A DNA stretch of 43,480 nucleotides from Gammaproteobacteria bacterium (GCA_022014175.1 JAKLLR010000007.1:1-43480), one strand, 5' to 3'; shown: positions 28,194-40,956, counted from the stretch's first letter. Numbers and translations are program-made. The notes: generated by a model not told the origin, from the sequence alone.

Positions 28194-28898
28194 TTGCAGC
28201 AGATTCAAGTCGCCTGCCAGAATTGTGCGTTGGCCCGTCTGTGCCTGCCCGTAGCCCTGGGTTCAGAGGATCTGGTCAAGCTTGATGGCCTGATCAAACA
28301 ACCCCGGGCAATCGACAGGAACGAACACCTGTTCCATATGAATGACCCGTTTGAGTCGCTCTACATCGTTCGCTCAGGCTGTATCAAAACCTATACGCCG
28401 AGCCCGTCCGGTGAGGAGCAGGTCACCGGCTTTTACCTGCCCGGAGAGCTCTTTGGCCTCAGCGGAATCAATAGCGGCAAACAGCCCACCGCGGCCCAGG
28501 CACTGGAACGAACCAACATCTGTGAGCTACCGTTCAGCAAGATGGATGACGTCACCCAACAGATTCCCGCCCTCTCGCAGCAGATCATCAAAGTCATGAG
28601 CGATGAACTGATGCATGACCAGGAGCTGCTCGGTCTATTGGGCAAGAAAAGCGCTGAAGCCCGTATCGCGGCTTTTTTGACCAATCTGGCCAAACGTTGC
28701 AGCAAGCGTCACCTCTCCGCCACGGAAATCACCCTGAATATGTCCCGCAGCGACATTGGCAACTATCTGGGTCTGGCCGAGGAGACCGTGAGCCGCACCT
28801 TTACCCGCTTTGTCAATGAAGAGATCCTGAGTGTACAACGTCGAGAGGTCTCTATCCTCGATCCGGAACGGCTGCAGAAAATGACCTGCAGCAGCTAG
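28194..28898 (+). CDS. fnr: FNR-type Crp/Fnr family oxygen-sensing transcriptional regulator (TTG start probable)
   Basis: CQNCALARLC (C-x2-C-x5-C) plus TNICELPF cysteine equivalent to E. coli FNR C122; HTH SRSDIGNYLGLAEETVSRTFTRF. Confidence 0.92.
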   Translation: MQQIQVACQNCALARLCLPVALGSEDLVKLDGLIKQPRAIDRNEHLFHMNDPFESLYIVRSGCIKTYTPSPSGEEQVTGFYLPGELFGLSGINSGKQPTAAQALERTNICELPFSKMDDVTQQIPALSQQIIKVMSDELMHDQELLGLLGKKSAEARIAAFLTNLAKRCSKRHLSATEITLNMSRSDIGNYLGLAEETVSRTFTRFVNEEILSVQRREVSILDPERLQKMTCSS

Positions 28899-28908
28899 GA
28901 TCCTACAG

Positions 28909-30581
<1,673 letters not shown>

Positions 30582-30715
30582 CTACCGGATGAAAAAATGG
30601 GGCCCCGCTCCCTGGGAAGTCTGGACCGCTCCGACCTGGTTGCCGCTCTGGGGCTTTCTGGTCAGCACCGCTTTCTTGCCTGCGGCCTCTGGCAACGAAG
30701 GCTGGTCTGATCTGA

Positions 30716-31291
30716 TCAGGCCGGTCGAACCACCGCTCCGCTGAGAGCATCCCGTATTTCGGTGGGGGCGGCCGCCCCACCCAGGGGGCCGGGCAGGTAA
30801 CCATCAAGCGACCCCCGAAACTGGCGGCGGAGTGTTAACAGAGAGCGAGCCGGGGCGCAGCCAGTGAGATTAGCGCTGGTCGAGACCAGCGGGCCGCCAG
30901 AAGCGCGACAGAGCGCGACGACCTGGGGATGGGCGGAGACCCTCAGGGCAATACCATCGTGGTCGCCCCGGAGCCACTCCGGGACACCCCTGGCCGCAGG
31001 CAGCACCCAGGTGTGAGGCCCTGGCCAGGTGGCTTTGACCGTCGCCAGACACTCCGTCGGCAACGGCCCGATATAGGGATCGACCTGGCTATAGTCCGCG
31101 GCAACCAGAATCAACCCCTTGCTTATCGGCCGCTGTTTCAATGAGAGCAGCTGCAACACAGCAGAGAGATTCAGGGGATCACACCCCAGGCCAAAACAGT
31201 ACTCCGTCGGGTAGGCGATCACCCCCCCCGCCCGGACGATGCCGGCAGCCTGACTCAGTTGCCACCGATTCACCGAAAACTCACAGACCAA
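30716..31291 (-). CDS. tsaC: Sua5/YciO/YrdC family threonylcarbamoyl-AMP synthase
   Basis: GGVIAYPTEYCFGLGCDPLN, KQRPISKGLILVAADYSQ, WPGPHTWVLPA, GPLVSTSANLTG. Confidence 0.9.
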   Translation of the reverse strand: MVCEFSVNRWQLSQAAGIVRAGGVIAYPTEYCFGLGCDPLNLSAVLQLLSLKQRPISKGLILVAADYSQVDPYIGPLPTECLATVKATWPGPHTWVLPAARGVPEWLRGDHDGIALRVSAHPQVVALCRASGGPLVSTSANLTGCAPARSLLTLRRQFRGSLDGYLPGPLGGAAAPTEIRDALSGAVVRPA

Positions 31292-31804
31292 TTACCGGGA
31301 GTGGCCAAGGGTCTGCTGCAGGGCCGCATCCGCCTTCAGCACCCCCTCAGCGGCCTTCTGCCGCTGCTCCGCCACCAAACGAGCGAGCTGATCATCCGCC
31401 ACCGCCAGAATCTGGGCCGCCAGAAAGCCCGCGTTGCGGGCGCCGGCGCTACCGATGGCGACACAGGCGACCGGTACTCCGCCAGGCATCATGACGGTGG
31501 AGAGCAGGGCATCCTGCCCCTGCAGGGGGCCTGCGTCCACCGGCACCCCAATGACAGGACGAGTGGTCATACCCGCGACCGCACCCGCCAGATGGGCAGC
31601 CAGGCCAGCGGCGCAGATAAACACCCGACAGCCCCGGGCCTCCGCATCCTCGACTCGCTCACGGGTCCACTCGGGCGTGCGGTGGGCCGATGCCACCCGG
31701 GCCTCGTAGCGGATACCGAAGCCCTCCAGCACATCAAAGGTGCGCTGCAGTACCGGTAGATCGGAATCAGACCCCATCAGAATCATTACAAAAGCTTCAG
31801 TCAC
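31292..31804 (-). CDS. purE: 5-(carboxyamino)imidazole ribonucleotide mutase
   Basis: ILMGSDSDLPVLQRTFDVLEGFGIRYEARVASAHRTPEWT, GMTTRPVIGVPVDAGPLQGQDALLSTVMMPGGVPVA. Confidence 0.96.
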   Translation of the reverse strand: MTEAFVMILMGSDSDLPVLQRTFDVLEGFGIRYEARVASAHRTPEWTRERVEDAEARGCRVFICAAGLAAHLAGAVAGMTTRPVIGVPVDAGPLQGQDALLSTVMMPGGVPVACVAIGSAGARNAGFLAAQILAVADDQLARLVAEQRQKAAEGVLKADAALQQTLGHSR

Positions 31805-33089
31805 GTTGCTCCTCCCTGGCTACCGCACGGTAGCCAATATCGGTCCGGTAACCGGCACCGTCCCAGTTTATCTCTGCCACTGCCCGATAGGCCCCAGCCT
31901 GAGCGGCTGCCACCGTATCTCCCATCGCAGTGACGCAGAGGACCCGGCCACCGGCGCTCACCAGTTGACCATCCGCGATGCCGGTGCCCGCCTGAAACAC
32001 CTTGGCTCCAGTCCGTTCAGCCGCATCAATGCCGCTGATCGGATCCCCTTTACGGTAACTACCCGGGTATCCCGGCGCCGCCATCACGACCCCCAAAGCG
32101 GTCTGCTGCGACCACTTCGTTTGACACTGATCGAGGGTGCCAGACAGCGCCGCGTCACACAGCGCCACCAGATCCGACTCCAGCCGCATCAGTATCGGCT
32201 GGGTTTCAGGATCACCCAGACGGCAGTTGTACTCCAGCACCTGGGGCACACCCTGCTCATCAATCATCAGGCCCGCATAGAGAAAACCCCGATAGGGGGT
32301 GCCCTCTGCAGCCAGTCCCGCCACTGTCGGTTCAATCACCTCCCGCATCACCCGTTCATGCAGCTCCGGGGTCACCACCGGCGCGGGTGAGTAGGCCCCC
32401 ATGCCGCCGGTGTTGGGGCCCTGATCCCCGTTATCCCGAGCCTTGTGGTCCTGGGAGCTGGCAAACGGCAGAATCTGCTGACCATCCACCATGACCATAA
32501 AACTGGCCTCCTCGCCCAGCAGAAACTCCTCTATCACTACTCGGCGGCCTGCATCCCCAAAGGCGGAATCACAGAGACACTGCTCCACCGCGGCCAGCGC
32601 CTCAGCCTCAGTGTGGGCAATCACCACCCCTTTGCCAGCAGCCAGGCCATCCGCTTTCACCACCAAGGGTGCGCCCTGAGTCCGAATGTAATCCTGCGCC
32701 GCATCCAGCTCGGTAAAACTCTGGTAAGCCCCAGTTGGAATTCCGTGTCGGCAGAGAAACGCTTTGCTGAACGACTTGGACGCCTCCAGCCGGGCCGCCG
32801 CCTGGGTCGGCCCGAAACAGCGCAGCCCTGCCGCCTCAAAGGCATCCACCACCCCAGCTGCCAGAGGCGCTTCCGGACCCACAATGGTTAGCCCAACCTG
32901 GTTGTCCCGGGCAAAGGACACCAATGCCGACAGATCATCCGCCGCAATCGCCACGTTGGTGGTTTTCGGCTCAGCGGCAGTACCCGGGTTGCCAGGTGCC
33001 GCATAAACGGCCTCGACCAGCGATGACTGGGCCACCTTCCAGACCAGGGCGTGCTCACGACCGCCGCCACCAATGACCAGTACCTTCAT
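31797..33089 (-). CDS. purD: Phosphoribosylamine-glycine ligase
   Basis: MKVLVIGGGGREHALVWKVAQS, SSQDHKARDNGDQGPNTGGMGAYSPAPVVT. Confidence 0.97.
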   Translation of the reverse strand: MKVLVIGGGGREHALVWKVAQSSLVEAVYAAPGNPGTAAEPKTTNVAIAADDLSALVSFARDNQVGLTIVGPEAPLAAGVVDAFEAAGLRCFGPTQAAARLEASKSFSKAFLCRHGIPTGAYQSFTELDAAQDYIRTQGAPLVVKADGLAAGKGVVIAHTEAEALAAVEQCLCDSAFGDAGRRVVIEEFLLGEEASFMVMVDGQQILPFASSQDHKARDNGDQGPNTGGMGAYSPAPVVTPELHERVMREVIEPTVAGLAAEGTPYRGFLYAGLMIDEQGVPQVLEYNCRLGDPETQPILMRLESDLVALCDAALSGTLDQCQTKWSQQTALGVVMAAPGYPGSYRKGDPISGIDAAERTGAKVFQAGTGIADGQLVSAGGRVLCVTAMGDTVAAAQAGAYRAVAEINWDGAGYRTDIGYRAVAREEQRD

Positions 33090-33104
33090 CGTTTTGCCCC
33101 GCAG

Positions 33105-34703
33105 TTAGTGGCGGAAGTGGCGCATGCCGGTAAACAGCATGGCGATATTCCGCTCGTCCGCCGCCGCAATGACCTCGTCGTCCCGGATCGAACCACCGGG
33201 CTGAATCACCGCGCTCACCCCAACCTCAGCGGCCTGGTCCAGACCGTCCCGGAAGGGGAAAAAGGCGTCGCTGGCCATGGCCGAACCCTTCAGATCGAGT
33301 CCCGCTTCCGCCGCCTTCAAGGCCGCTATTCTGGCACTATCAATCCGGCTCATCTGACCCGCCCCAATGCCGAGAGTGCGGCCGTCGCCGGCGTAGACAA
33401 TGGCGTTGGACTTGACCATCTTCGCCACCCGCCAGGCAAACCGCAGGTCACGCTGCTCCGCCGTAGTCGGAGCCCGCCGGGTCACCACCCTGAGGGCGGA
33501 TTCATCAAGCACTGTTGAATCGGTATCCTGCACCAACAAGCCACCAGAGACCCGTTTATAGTCGCGGCCTGCTGCAGCCTCCGTGGGCCATAAACCACTC
33601 TCCAGCACCCGGATGTTGGGCTTCTCTGCCAGCACGGCCAGGGCGTCCGGAGTCACTTCCGGGGCGATGATCACCTCCACGAACTGACCGGCAATGATGG
33701 TCCGGGCGGTCCCGGCATCGAGTGGCTGGTTAAAGGCGATGATGCCCCCAAAAGAGGAGGTGGGATCCGTCGCGAACGCCAGCTGATATGCTTGTTCCAG
33801 ACTCTCGGCCACCGCCACGCCGCAGGGATTGGCGTGTTTGACAATCACACAGGCGGGCGACTCCGGATAGAGCTTGACCGCCTCCAAAGCTGCATCCGCA
33901 TCGGCGACGTTATTGAACGAGAGAGCTTTGCCCTGCCGCTGGGTTGCCGCGGGAATGGTGCCCGGTAACGGGGCTGACTCCCGATAAAACGCGGCGCCCT
34001 GATGGGGGTTCTCGCCATAACGCATCACCTCAGTGCGGTCGAAATGCAGACCCAGAACATCAGGAAACGGCTGGCGCTGACCATCCAGATCGAAGCCACC
34101 CAGATAATTAGCGATGGCCGTATCGTAACGGGCAGAGTGGGCAAACGCCCGGGCTGCAAGGCGAAAGCGGGTAGCCTGGGCCAATTCGCCACTGGTCCGC
34201 AACTCAGTCAGCAGCGCCGGATAGTCCGCCGGATCAACCACCACGCCCACAGCAGCGTGATTTTTGGCTGCCGCCCGCAACATACTGGGGCCACCAATAT
34301 CGATGTTCTCGATCGCCAACGACAGATCACAATCATCCCGGGCGATAGTCGCCTCAAAGGGGTAGAGATTGACTACCACCAGGTCGATCTGAGGAATACC
34401 CTGGGCCTCCATCTGCTGGAGATGCTCAGGCAGATCCCGTCGACCAAGAATGCCGCCATGAATCTTGGGATGCAGGGTCTTCACCCGTCCATCCAGCATC
34501 TCCGGGAAACCGGTGTAGCTGGCGACCTCGGTGACCGCCAGACCATCCGCCTGCAGTTGGCGAGCAGTGCCACCGGTTGAGAGAATTTCCACTCCGAGTT
34601 CGATCAGCCCCCGCGCGAGTTCGGTAATTCCGGTTTTATCAGAAACGCTTATCAGGGCACGCTGCAGGGGCTGCCGCTTGTCGGTCATAGGAACAAGGCT
34701 CAA
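33105..34703 (-). CDS. purH: Bifunctional AICAR formyltransferase/IMP cyclohydrolase
   Basis: [73 protein letters not shown]. Confidence 0.97.
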   Translation of the reverse strand: MSLVPMTDKRQPLQRALISVSDKTGITELARGLIELGVEILSTGGTARQLQADGLAVTEVASYTGFPEMLDGRVKTLHPKIHGGILGRRDLPEHLQQMEAQGIPQIDLVVVNLYPFEATIARDDCDLSLAIENIDIGGPSMLRAAAKNHAAVGVVVDPADYPALLTELRTSGELAQATRFRLAARAFAHSARYDTAIANYLGGFDLDGQRQPFPDVLGLHFDRTEVMRYGENPHQGAAFYRESAPLPGTIPAATQRQGKALSFNNVADADAALEAVKLYPESPACVIVKHANPCGVAVAESLEQAYQLAFATDPTSSFGGIIAFNQPLDAGTARTIIAGQFVEVIIAPEVTPDALAVLAEKPNIRVLESGLWPTEAAAGRDYKRVSGGLLVQDTDSTVLDESALRVVTRRAPTTAEQRDLRFAWRVAKMVKSNAIVYAGDGRTLGIGAGQMSRIDSARIAALKAAEAGLDLKGSAMASDAFFPFRDGLDQAAEVGVSAVIQPGGSIRDDEVIAAADERNIAMLFTGMRHFRH

Positions 34704-34763
34704 GGGTGGCGGAAAAGCGCCAGATTGTACTGGCAGCCCGACCCAGAGGCCAGCGCCGGGGGC

Positions 34764-35093
34764 TTATTCGCCGCCGTTCAGGCCGTAGGTTTTTAGTTTC
34801 TTGCGCAGGGTATTGCGATTGATGCCGAGCAGCTCCGCCGCCCGGGTCTGATTACCCCCGGTGTACCCCAGCACGGCCCGCAACAGCGGCTCCTCAACCT
34901 GGGTCAGCACCAGATCATAGAGACCGCAGGGTCGCTCCCCGTTGAGCTCCTGGAAATAGCTCTCCATCGCCCGGGCCACACTGGCCTTCAAGGGCAGACA
35001 CTCGCCCTCACTGCAGGTCAGCTGTAGTGATCGGAGCGCCCCTTCGGGGCTTATAGTTGTCGTATTAGGCTTCACGCCGCTCTCCTCCCCCAC
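34764..35093 (-). CDS. fis: Fis family DNA-binding protein
   Basis: [49 protein letters not shown]; directly downstream of dusB as in many Gammaproteobacteria. Confidence 0.94.
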   Translation of the reverse strand: MGEESGVKPNTTTISPEGALRSLQLTCSEGECLPLKASVARAMESYFQELNGERPCGLYDLVLTQVEEPLLRAVLGYTGGNQTRAAELLGINRNTLRKKLKTYGLNGGE

Positions 35094-36067
35094 TCCGCCA
35101 TAACACCGTCATCAGAAAAATAGCGCTCGATAGCCACAAGCTGCTCCCCAACCGACTTCAGCTCGTTAAATTTACGGCGATACTCCGCGCCACCGGGCCG
35201 CCCCGCCAGATACCAGCCAAAGTGCTTGCGGGCTATGCCCAACCCGCCAACTGGGCCGTAAAACTGATGGATATCGCCGATATGGGCCAAAACCAGCGGG
35301 TAGATATCACCCGGTTCCGGCTCCGGCAGATGGCGGCCAGTCACCAGATAATAACCAATCTGGGTAAACAGCCAGGGCCGCCCCTGAGCACCACGCCCCA
35401 CCATCAATGCATCTGCGCCTGACGCCTGCAGCGCCCGGGCTGCAGTCTGGGGGCTGGTGATATCCCCGTTCACCACCACCGGGATTGAGACCGCCTGTTT
35501 AACTGCGGCCACAGTCTGGTATTCCGCGTCACCCCGGTAACCACAGGCCCGGGTGCGGCCATGCACCGTCACCGCCGCCACGCCCTCGCCCTCTGCAATA
35601 CGGGCGATCTCCACCGCATTGCGATGGTCAGGATCAACCCCGGTCCGGCTCTTCAGGGTCACCGGCACCGGCACTGCGGCCACCACCGCAGCCAATATCC
35701 TGCGCACCAGCCGGGGCTCCGCCATCAGGGCCGAACCGGCATTCACTTTGCAGACTTTCTTGGCCGGGCAACCCATGTTGATGTCGATGATCTGAGCACC
35801 GCGGGCGACATTGTAGCGGGCCGCGTCAGCCATCATATCTGGATCAGTGCCGACAATCTGTACCGCTCTGGGGCCGCTCTCCCCCTGGTGGTCAGTGCGC
35901 AATTTGCTCTTACGGCTCCGCCGCAGTTCAGGCTGGGCACTCACCATTTCGGAGAAGGCCAGGCCCGCGCCCCATACGCGGCAAAGCTGCCGGAACGGCC
36001 GGTCCGTGACCCCGGCCATCGGTGCCAGAAAAAGATTGTTATCGACTGGGAGAGAGCCTATACGCAA
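35072..36067 (-). CDS. dusB: tRNA-dihydrouridine synthase B
   Basis: [66 protein letters not shown]. Confidence 0.96.
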   Translation of the reverse strand: MRIGSLPVDNNLFLAPMAGVTDRPFRQLCRVWGAGLAFSEMVSAQPELRRSRKSKLRTDHQGESGPRAVQIVGTDPDMMADAARYNVARGAQIIDINMGCPAKKVCKVNAGSALMAEPRLVRRILAAVVAAVPVPVTLKSRTGVDPDHRNAVEIARIAEGEGVAAVTVHGRTRACGYRGDAEYQTVAAVKQAVSIPVVVNGDITSPQTAARALQASGADALMVGRGAQGRPWLFTQIGYYLVTGRHLPEPEPGDIYPLVLAHIGDIHQFYGPVGGLGIARKHFGWYLAGRPGGAEYRRKFNELKSVGEQLVAIERYFSDDGVMAEWGRRAA

Positions 36068-36156
36068 AACAAACCAACCTGAGCGGAGAAACCCCGCTTA
36101 CTGCGGGCAAAGCACTATACCCCCGCTATTCGCAGGGAAAAACCCCGAATTCAACC

Positions 36157-37251
36157 TTAGCGGAAATCAAACTTGTAATTGACCGCAGTCGGGCCGGGAT
36201 CTTCGATCTCCACCGTCATCGGCACGCTCTCCCCGGGGGTAATACCCACCTCGGGGTCAATTCTGGTGCCAAGATATTCGGAAGGGGGAAAGCGAAATTT
36301 GGCCATGTCACGCCCGTGCAGATCAAAAAACGCCAGCAGCAGCTCCGGATAGGGCTGACGAAAGCCGCCACCATTGTAAAGTCGGCCCTGCACCAGCAGA
36401 TAACCAGACCGTTGCGGGTGCGCCCCGACATAAATCTGGCGCAAACCGAACTGTTGGGGGTCACGCAGGGGCGGCAGATCACAACCCGTCACCGCACAGA
36501 GCCGCTCCAGCATCGGCCGTAGCACTAAGGTAGCTGAGAGATCCGCCCGAAACAGATAGCCGTAACCCAGCAGTAGGCCGGCGGCGACCATACTGGCGAC
36601 GAGCAGGAGCGCACCGCGTAGCAACCCGCTGCGTAGCTGTCTGCGGCTGCGCAGATCCGGATCAAATCCGACTTCAACTTCGGCTTCGGTTGGGGGTGGC
36701 GCTTCAGCCGACGTTGATTCCGCCGCGACCCGCTGGCGTTTGATCCGGGCACCAACCCAGACAACCCATAGCACTATCACCAGCGCCCCCAGTCCGCCAC
36801 CGACCAGGATCGGGGTGGACAATCCAGGCCGCTCAGCCACCCAGCCACTCGCCCAGGGGCTCAGGGTTAACCCGGTCAGAAGTAGCAACAGAAGAAACAG
36901 CAGGCCGGCCCACAGACCAGACTTGGGACGCCGGATCCCGCCGCCGGATGGTCCGGAGGTCTCAGCCTCAGCCTCAGCCTCAGCCTCAGCCTCAGCAAAA
37001 AATTCGGCCATGCTGCGCTCGTCTGCGCCGCCGCTATCGGGAATTTCGAAGGGCTCAACCAGAAACACTGTCTTTTCGTAGAGCGGGGGTTGCTCCCTCT
37101 CCACCACGGCGATTTCCTCGACCAGTGGCGCGGCCCGGAACACCTCGAAGCAGATCCCGCAACGGGCGGTCTGGTCCCCTAGCAGTTGTTCTGGGTCAAC
37201 CCGAAAAATGGCCCCACAGTGCGGGCAACGGCTCTGGTAGGGGGTGTTCAA
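36157..37251 (-). CDS. Zinc-ribbon membrane protein (MJ0042-type motif, DUF3426-like C-terminus)
   Basis: N-terminal SRCPHCGAIFRVDPEQLLGDQTARCGICFEVFRA; central TM segments; C-terminal GYLLVQGRLYNGGGFRQPYPELLLAFFD. Confidence 0.85.
   Translation of the reverse strand: MNTPYQSRCPHCGAIFRVDPEQLLGDQTARCGICFEVFRAAPLVEEIAVVEREQPPLYEKTVFLVEPFEIPDSGGADERSMAEFFAEAEAEAEAEAETSGPSGGGIRRPKSGLWAGLLFLLLLLLTGLTLSPWASGWVAERPGLSTPILVGGGLGALVIVLWVVWVGARIKRQRVAAESTSAEAPPPTEAEVEVGFDPDLRSRRQLRSGLLRGALLLVASMVAAGLLLGYGYLFRADLSATLVLRPMLERLCAVTGCDLPPLRDPQQFGLRQIYVGAHPQRSGYLLVQGRLYNGGGFRQPYPELLLAFFDLHGRDMAKFRFPPSEYLGTRIDPEVGITPGESVPMTVEIEDPGPTAVNYKFDFR
36961..36996. repeat. Six tandem copies of CTCAGC hexanucleotide inside the zinc-ribbon protein gene
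   Basis: (CTCAGC)x6 read directly; encodes the AEAEAEAEAEAE stretch. Confidence 0.95.
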
Positions 37252-38117
37252 AAGTGTTTCTCAGCCTCTAAAAATAGCCAGGGTGTCCGCACCCGTTCTA
37301 CCCCAAACCGAAAATTCTCAGCGTAGGCGGACCGCAAAATAGGGCCCTGCTCTTCAAGCAGCCCGGACAACAACAGACGCCCCCCAGGGTGCAACAGACC
37401 CTTGAAACGGTCCCGCAGCTCCAGCAACGGCGTCAACAGAATGTTCGCAATCAACAGATCGGCACTGCCCAGGTCAAGCTCCCCCGGCTGACCAATCACC
37501 AGCTCGTCACCAATACCGTTCAGCCTGGCGTTCTCCGCAGTGGCCTGCAACGCCTGTGGATCGATATCAACGGCCCGCACCCGACCCGCCCCAAGCTTCA
37601 GAGCCGCCAGGCCGAGAATTCCGGAACCACAGCCATAATCGACAATATCCAGCCCCCTCAGGTCAATTTCCACCAGCCGTTCGAGACAGAGGGCGGTGGT
37701 TTCATGATTGCCAGTGCCAAAGGCCAGACCCGGGTCCAGCAACAGGGTCACGGCCTGGGGATCCGGCGGCGCTCGCCAGCTCGGGCAGACCCAGAAACTG
37801 GGGCCGATCTGTTGCGGCTCGAACTGATCCTGTCCGGCCCTTATCCAGTCCCGCTCGGGTACCGTGGCTAGCGTCCAGTCCGGATGGCCGACCTGGGTCA
37901 GCCGCCGCCCCACACCCCTGCAATCCACCCGTTGGTCGAACAGCCCAACCAGCCAGAGCCGCGGCCAGACCGGAGTCTCTCCGGGGCCGGGCTCCCGAAT
38001 CGGTGTACCGGACGCATCTTTCAGGGAAACCGCTACCGCGCCCTGGTCAAACAACCAGTCTGACAGACTCTCCTGTTCGGCGGCATCCGCCTCCAGGGTC
38101 AGTTCGGTCCAGCTCAC
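37248..38117 (-). CDS. prmA: Ribosomal protein L11 methyltransferase
   Basis: LDPGLAFGTGNHETTALCLERL, VDYGCGSGILGLAALKLGAGRVRAVDIDPQA, LLIANILLTPLLEL. Confidence 0.96.
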   Translation of the reverse strand: MSWTELTLEADAAEQESLSDWLFDQGAVAVSLKDASGTPIREPGPGETPVWPRLWLVGLFDQRVDCRGVGRRLTQVGHPDWTLATVPERDWIRAGQDQFEPQQIGPSFWVCPSWRAPPDPQAVTLLLDPGLAFGTGNHETTALCLERLVEIDLRGLDIVDYGCGSGILGLAALKLGAGRVRAVDIDPQALQATAENARLNGIGDELVIGQPGELDLGSADLLIANILLTPLLELRDRFKGLLHPGGRLLLSGLLEEQGPILRSAYAENFRFGVERVRTPWLFLEAEKHF

Positions 38118-39016
38118 AAACTGCCCGCCAGCTTAAGCGACCCCAAACTCTCGCCGACCCGCAACGGCAGTCCCGCCGCCAGATCCGCGCGAGGCTGGAA
38201 ACCGCCAGGTGGGGTGACCAAAATCACCGTTGAACCCATACTGAAACGTCCCACCTCTTCGCCCCGGGCCAGGGCGATAACCCCCTCCCCGGTTCCCGGG
38301 TAGTCCCAACGACACAACCCACTGCGACGGTCCACCGTCACCCGGCCGAACCAGCTGGTCTCGATAGCAGAGACACACATCGCCCCAACCAGCACTAGAG
38401 CAACCGGTCCCACAAGGGTATCGAACCAGGCCACCACCCGCTCGTTGCGGGTAAACAGATCCGGAATCAATGCACTGGAGACATCATTGACACTGAACAT
38501 CCGGCCCGGCACGTATGTCATACCCCGCAACCGGCCGGACAACGGCATATGCACGCGATGATAGTCCCGGGGTGCGAGATAAACGGTCAGAAAATTTCCG
38601 CCGGAAAACTGGTCTGCCAGGGCCGCATCACCACCCAGCAACGCCTCCAGAGAGTAACTGATGCCCTTGGCTTGCAGCAGCAAGCCATCATAAATGGCGC
38701 CGCACTGGCTCACCCGGCCATCTGCCGGGCTCGTCAGCGCTGTCGCCTGCTCCGGCATCGGTCGCAGCCCTGGAACCAGTTCCCGGGTAAAGAAATCGGC
38801 AAAAGAGTCGAACTCATGGGGCACACTGGCCAGGGCTTCGCTGGTATCCACCTGGTAATGCCTGACAAACCAGCGAATCAGCAGATTTTTCCAGGGCGCC
38901 CAACGCCACTGGCTGGCCTGATAAGCGATAGCGCCGATCAGCTGGTGCGGCAGATAGAGACTGATTTTCACCAGCCACTGTTGCCATTTGGGGAACTCGG
39001 GTTGTTCCTCGGTCAT
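38114..39016 (-). CDS. psd: Phosphatidylserine decarboxylase
   Basis: [56 protein letters not shown] (G-S-T self-cleavage motif). Start [14 protein letters not shown] rather than ORF start 39817. Confidence 0.95.
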   Translation of the reverse strand: MTEEQPEFPKWQQWLVKISLYLPHQLIGAIAYQASQWRWAPWKNLLIRWFVRHYQVDTSEALASVPHEFDSFADFFTRELVPGLRPMPEQATALTSPADGRVSQCGAIYDGLLLQAKGISYSLEALLGGDAALADQFSGGNFLTVYLAPRDYHRVHMPLSGRLRGMTYVPGRMFSVNDVSSALIPDLFTRNERVVAWFDTLVGPVALVLVGAMCVSAIETSWFGRVTVDRRSGLCRWDYPGTGEGVIALARGEEVGRFSMGSTVILVTPPGGFQPRADLAAGLPLRVGESLGSLKLAGSL

Positions 39017-39119
39017 TTCGGGCTCCGTCACTTCCACGCTGGGAGAAACTGTGCCAGCATTATCACAGGATGTCCCTCCGGGCTCCATCGCCATCCGAAT
39101 CACACCCAGGCCACCTCTG

Positions 39120-40043
39120 TTGAAACTCCGAATAGCGACCCGTAAAAGCCCCCTGGCCCTCTGGCAGGCTGAGTGGGTACGGGAGCAGCTGCTGGCCAAA
39201 AACCCCGGGCTAGAGATCGAACTGGTGAAAATGACCACCAGGGGAGACCGCTTTCTGGATGCACCCCTGGCCAAAATTGGCGGCAAGGGGTTGTTTCTCA
39301 AAGAGCTTGAACAGGCACTGCTGAACGGCGATGCGGATATCGCGGTCCACTCCATGAAGGACGTGCCCGCGCAACTGCCGGACGGACTCTCCCTGCGAGT
39401 GCTCTGTGAACGGGAGGATGAACGGGACGCGCTGGTTGGCACCGCCGCAGCTGAGGGACTCCTTGCCCTGCCCCCGGGGGGGCGGGTCGGCACCTCCAGC
39501 CTGCGCCGCCAGTGCCAGCTGCGGGCGATCCGGCCGGACCTGCAGATCCTGGATCTGCGGGGCAACGTCAACACCCGCCTGCAGAAGCTGGACGAGGGCC
39601 GGTTTGAGGCCATTGTGCTAGCCGCCGCTGGCCTGAAACGACTCGACATGGCAGAGCGCATTAGCAGGTATCTCGAACCTGAAGAGTGCCTGCCCGCAGT
39701 GGGACAAGGGGTGATTGGCATTGAGTGTCGCACTAGCGACAGCCAGACACAGCGGCTGATCGACCCGCTACACCATCGGCCCACCGCCCAGTGCATCACT
39801 GCCGAACGGGCCTTCAATGCACGACTTGAGGGGGGCTGCCAGGTGCCGATTGCTGGCCATGCTCAGTTGCTGGACGGGGGGAGATTGCTGCTTGACGGGC
39901 TGGTCGGCGCGGTGGATGGCAGCCAGATCCTGCATCAACGGGTTTCCGGCCTGGCGGCGGATGCAGCGACGCTGGGCAGACAGCTCGCGGACCAGCTGCT
40001 GGAGCAAGGTGCCGACGCCCTGCTTGCGGCGCTGCATGACTGA
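39120..40043 (+). CDS. hemC: Hydroxymethylbilane synthase (porphobilinogen deaminase)
   Basis: [91 protein letters not shown]. Likely TTG start near 39120. Confidence 0.94.
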   Translation: MKLRIATRKSPLALWQAEWVREQLLAKNPGLEIELVKMTTRGDRFLDAPLAKIGGKGLFLKELEQALLNGDADIAVHSMKDVPAQLPDGLSLRVLCEREDERDALVGTAAAEGLLALPPGGRVGTSSLRRQCQLRAIRPDLQILDLRGNVNTRLQKLDEGRFEAIVLAAAGLKRLDMAERISRYLEPEECLPAVGQGVIGIECRTSDSQTQRLIDPLHHRPTAQCITAERAFNARLEGGCQVPIAGHAQLLDGGRLLLDGLVGAVDGSQILHQRVSGLAADAATLGRQLADQLLEQGADALLAALHD

Positions 40044-40830
40044 ACCGGGTGAGCCGCCGCACCGGCCCCTGGCAGGTCGGCGCATCCTGATCACCCGCCC
40101 GGCGGAGCAGACAGCGGTGCTGGCGACCGGCATCCGATCCGCTGGCGGCCAGCCCCTTCTCTTCCCCACTCTGACCATTGGACCACCCCAGGACCCTGCT
40201 GCGGCCGCAGCAGCAACTCGGACTCTGCCAAACTGCACCGGCGCTATTTTTATCAGCGCCAACGCGGCCCACCGAGGGCTTGAGTTAATCCAGAGGATTT
40301 TCGGCAAACCCCCACCAGGCCCGGCTTATCTGGCGGTGGGGCCCGCCAGCAGTACCGTGCTGGTCGCGGCAGGCATCAACAGCGTAACCCGTCCAGCCCA
40401 CCAATTCAGCAGCGAAGGGCTGCTGGCGCTACCGGCACTGCAAGCACCCCTGACAGACCAGAATTTTCTGATCTTTCGTGGCGACGGGGGGCGAGAGTAT
40501 CTTGCCGACCAGCTCCGGCAGCGGGGCGCAACCGTGACCTACGTCGCCTGTTATCACCGCAACCTGCCCACTGATGGCCCCGATCTGGCGCTCCTCTGGC
40601 AGAACCCGGGCCTGGACTGGGTTACTGCGAACTCCCGGGAGGGTTTAGAAAATCTGCTGAGGCTGACACCCGAGTCTCTGCAGGCGCCCCTGCGCCATAA
40701 AACCCTGATTGTCCTCAGTGCTGCAGTGGCGGAGAGAGCCCGTGAACTGGGTTTTACCTCTATCCAGATCGCCCCTGAATCGAGTGATGCTGGCATGCTG
40801 GCGGCACTCCATGACCTTGCGGCGCCGTGA
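40036..40830 (+). CDS. hemD: Uroporphyrinogen-III synthase
   Basis: [64 protein letters not shown]; overlaps hemC end. Confidence 0.9.
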   Translation: MTEPGEPPHRPLAGRRILITRPAEQTAVLATGIRSAGGQPLLFPTLTIGPPQDPAAAAAATRTLPNCTGAIFISANAAHRGLELIQRIFGKPPPGPAYLAVGPASSTVLVAAGINSVTRPAHQFSSEGLLALPALQAPLTDQNFLIFRGDGGREYLADQLRQRGATVTYVACYHRNLPTDGPDLALLWQNPGLDWVTANSREGLENLLRLTPESLQAPLRHKTLIVLSAAVAERARELGFTSIQIAPESSDAGMLAALHDLAAP

Positions 40831-40956
40831 CCAGCGACTCAACTCAATCTCATTCCACCCTCCCCTCGCAACAGAGAGCAGGATTGCACAGCGACGACGA
40901 ATATCAGTAGAGTGTGGCCCCTCGACAGAGCATAGCCCACACAACAGGATACCCCG

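Noticed and set aside
39017-39817. Long N-terminal extension of the psd ORF ([10 protein letters not shown]...)
   Set aside because: It is antisense to hemC and low-complexity; real psd homology begins at [14 protein letters not shown] (39016).
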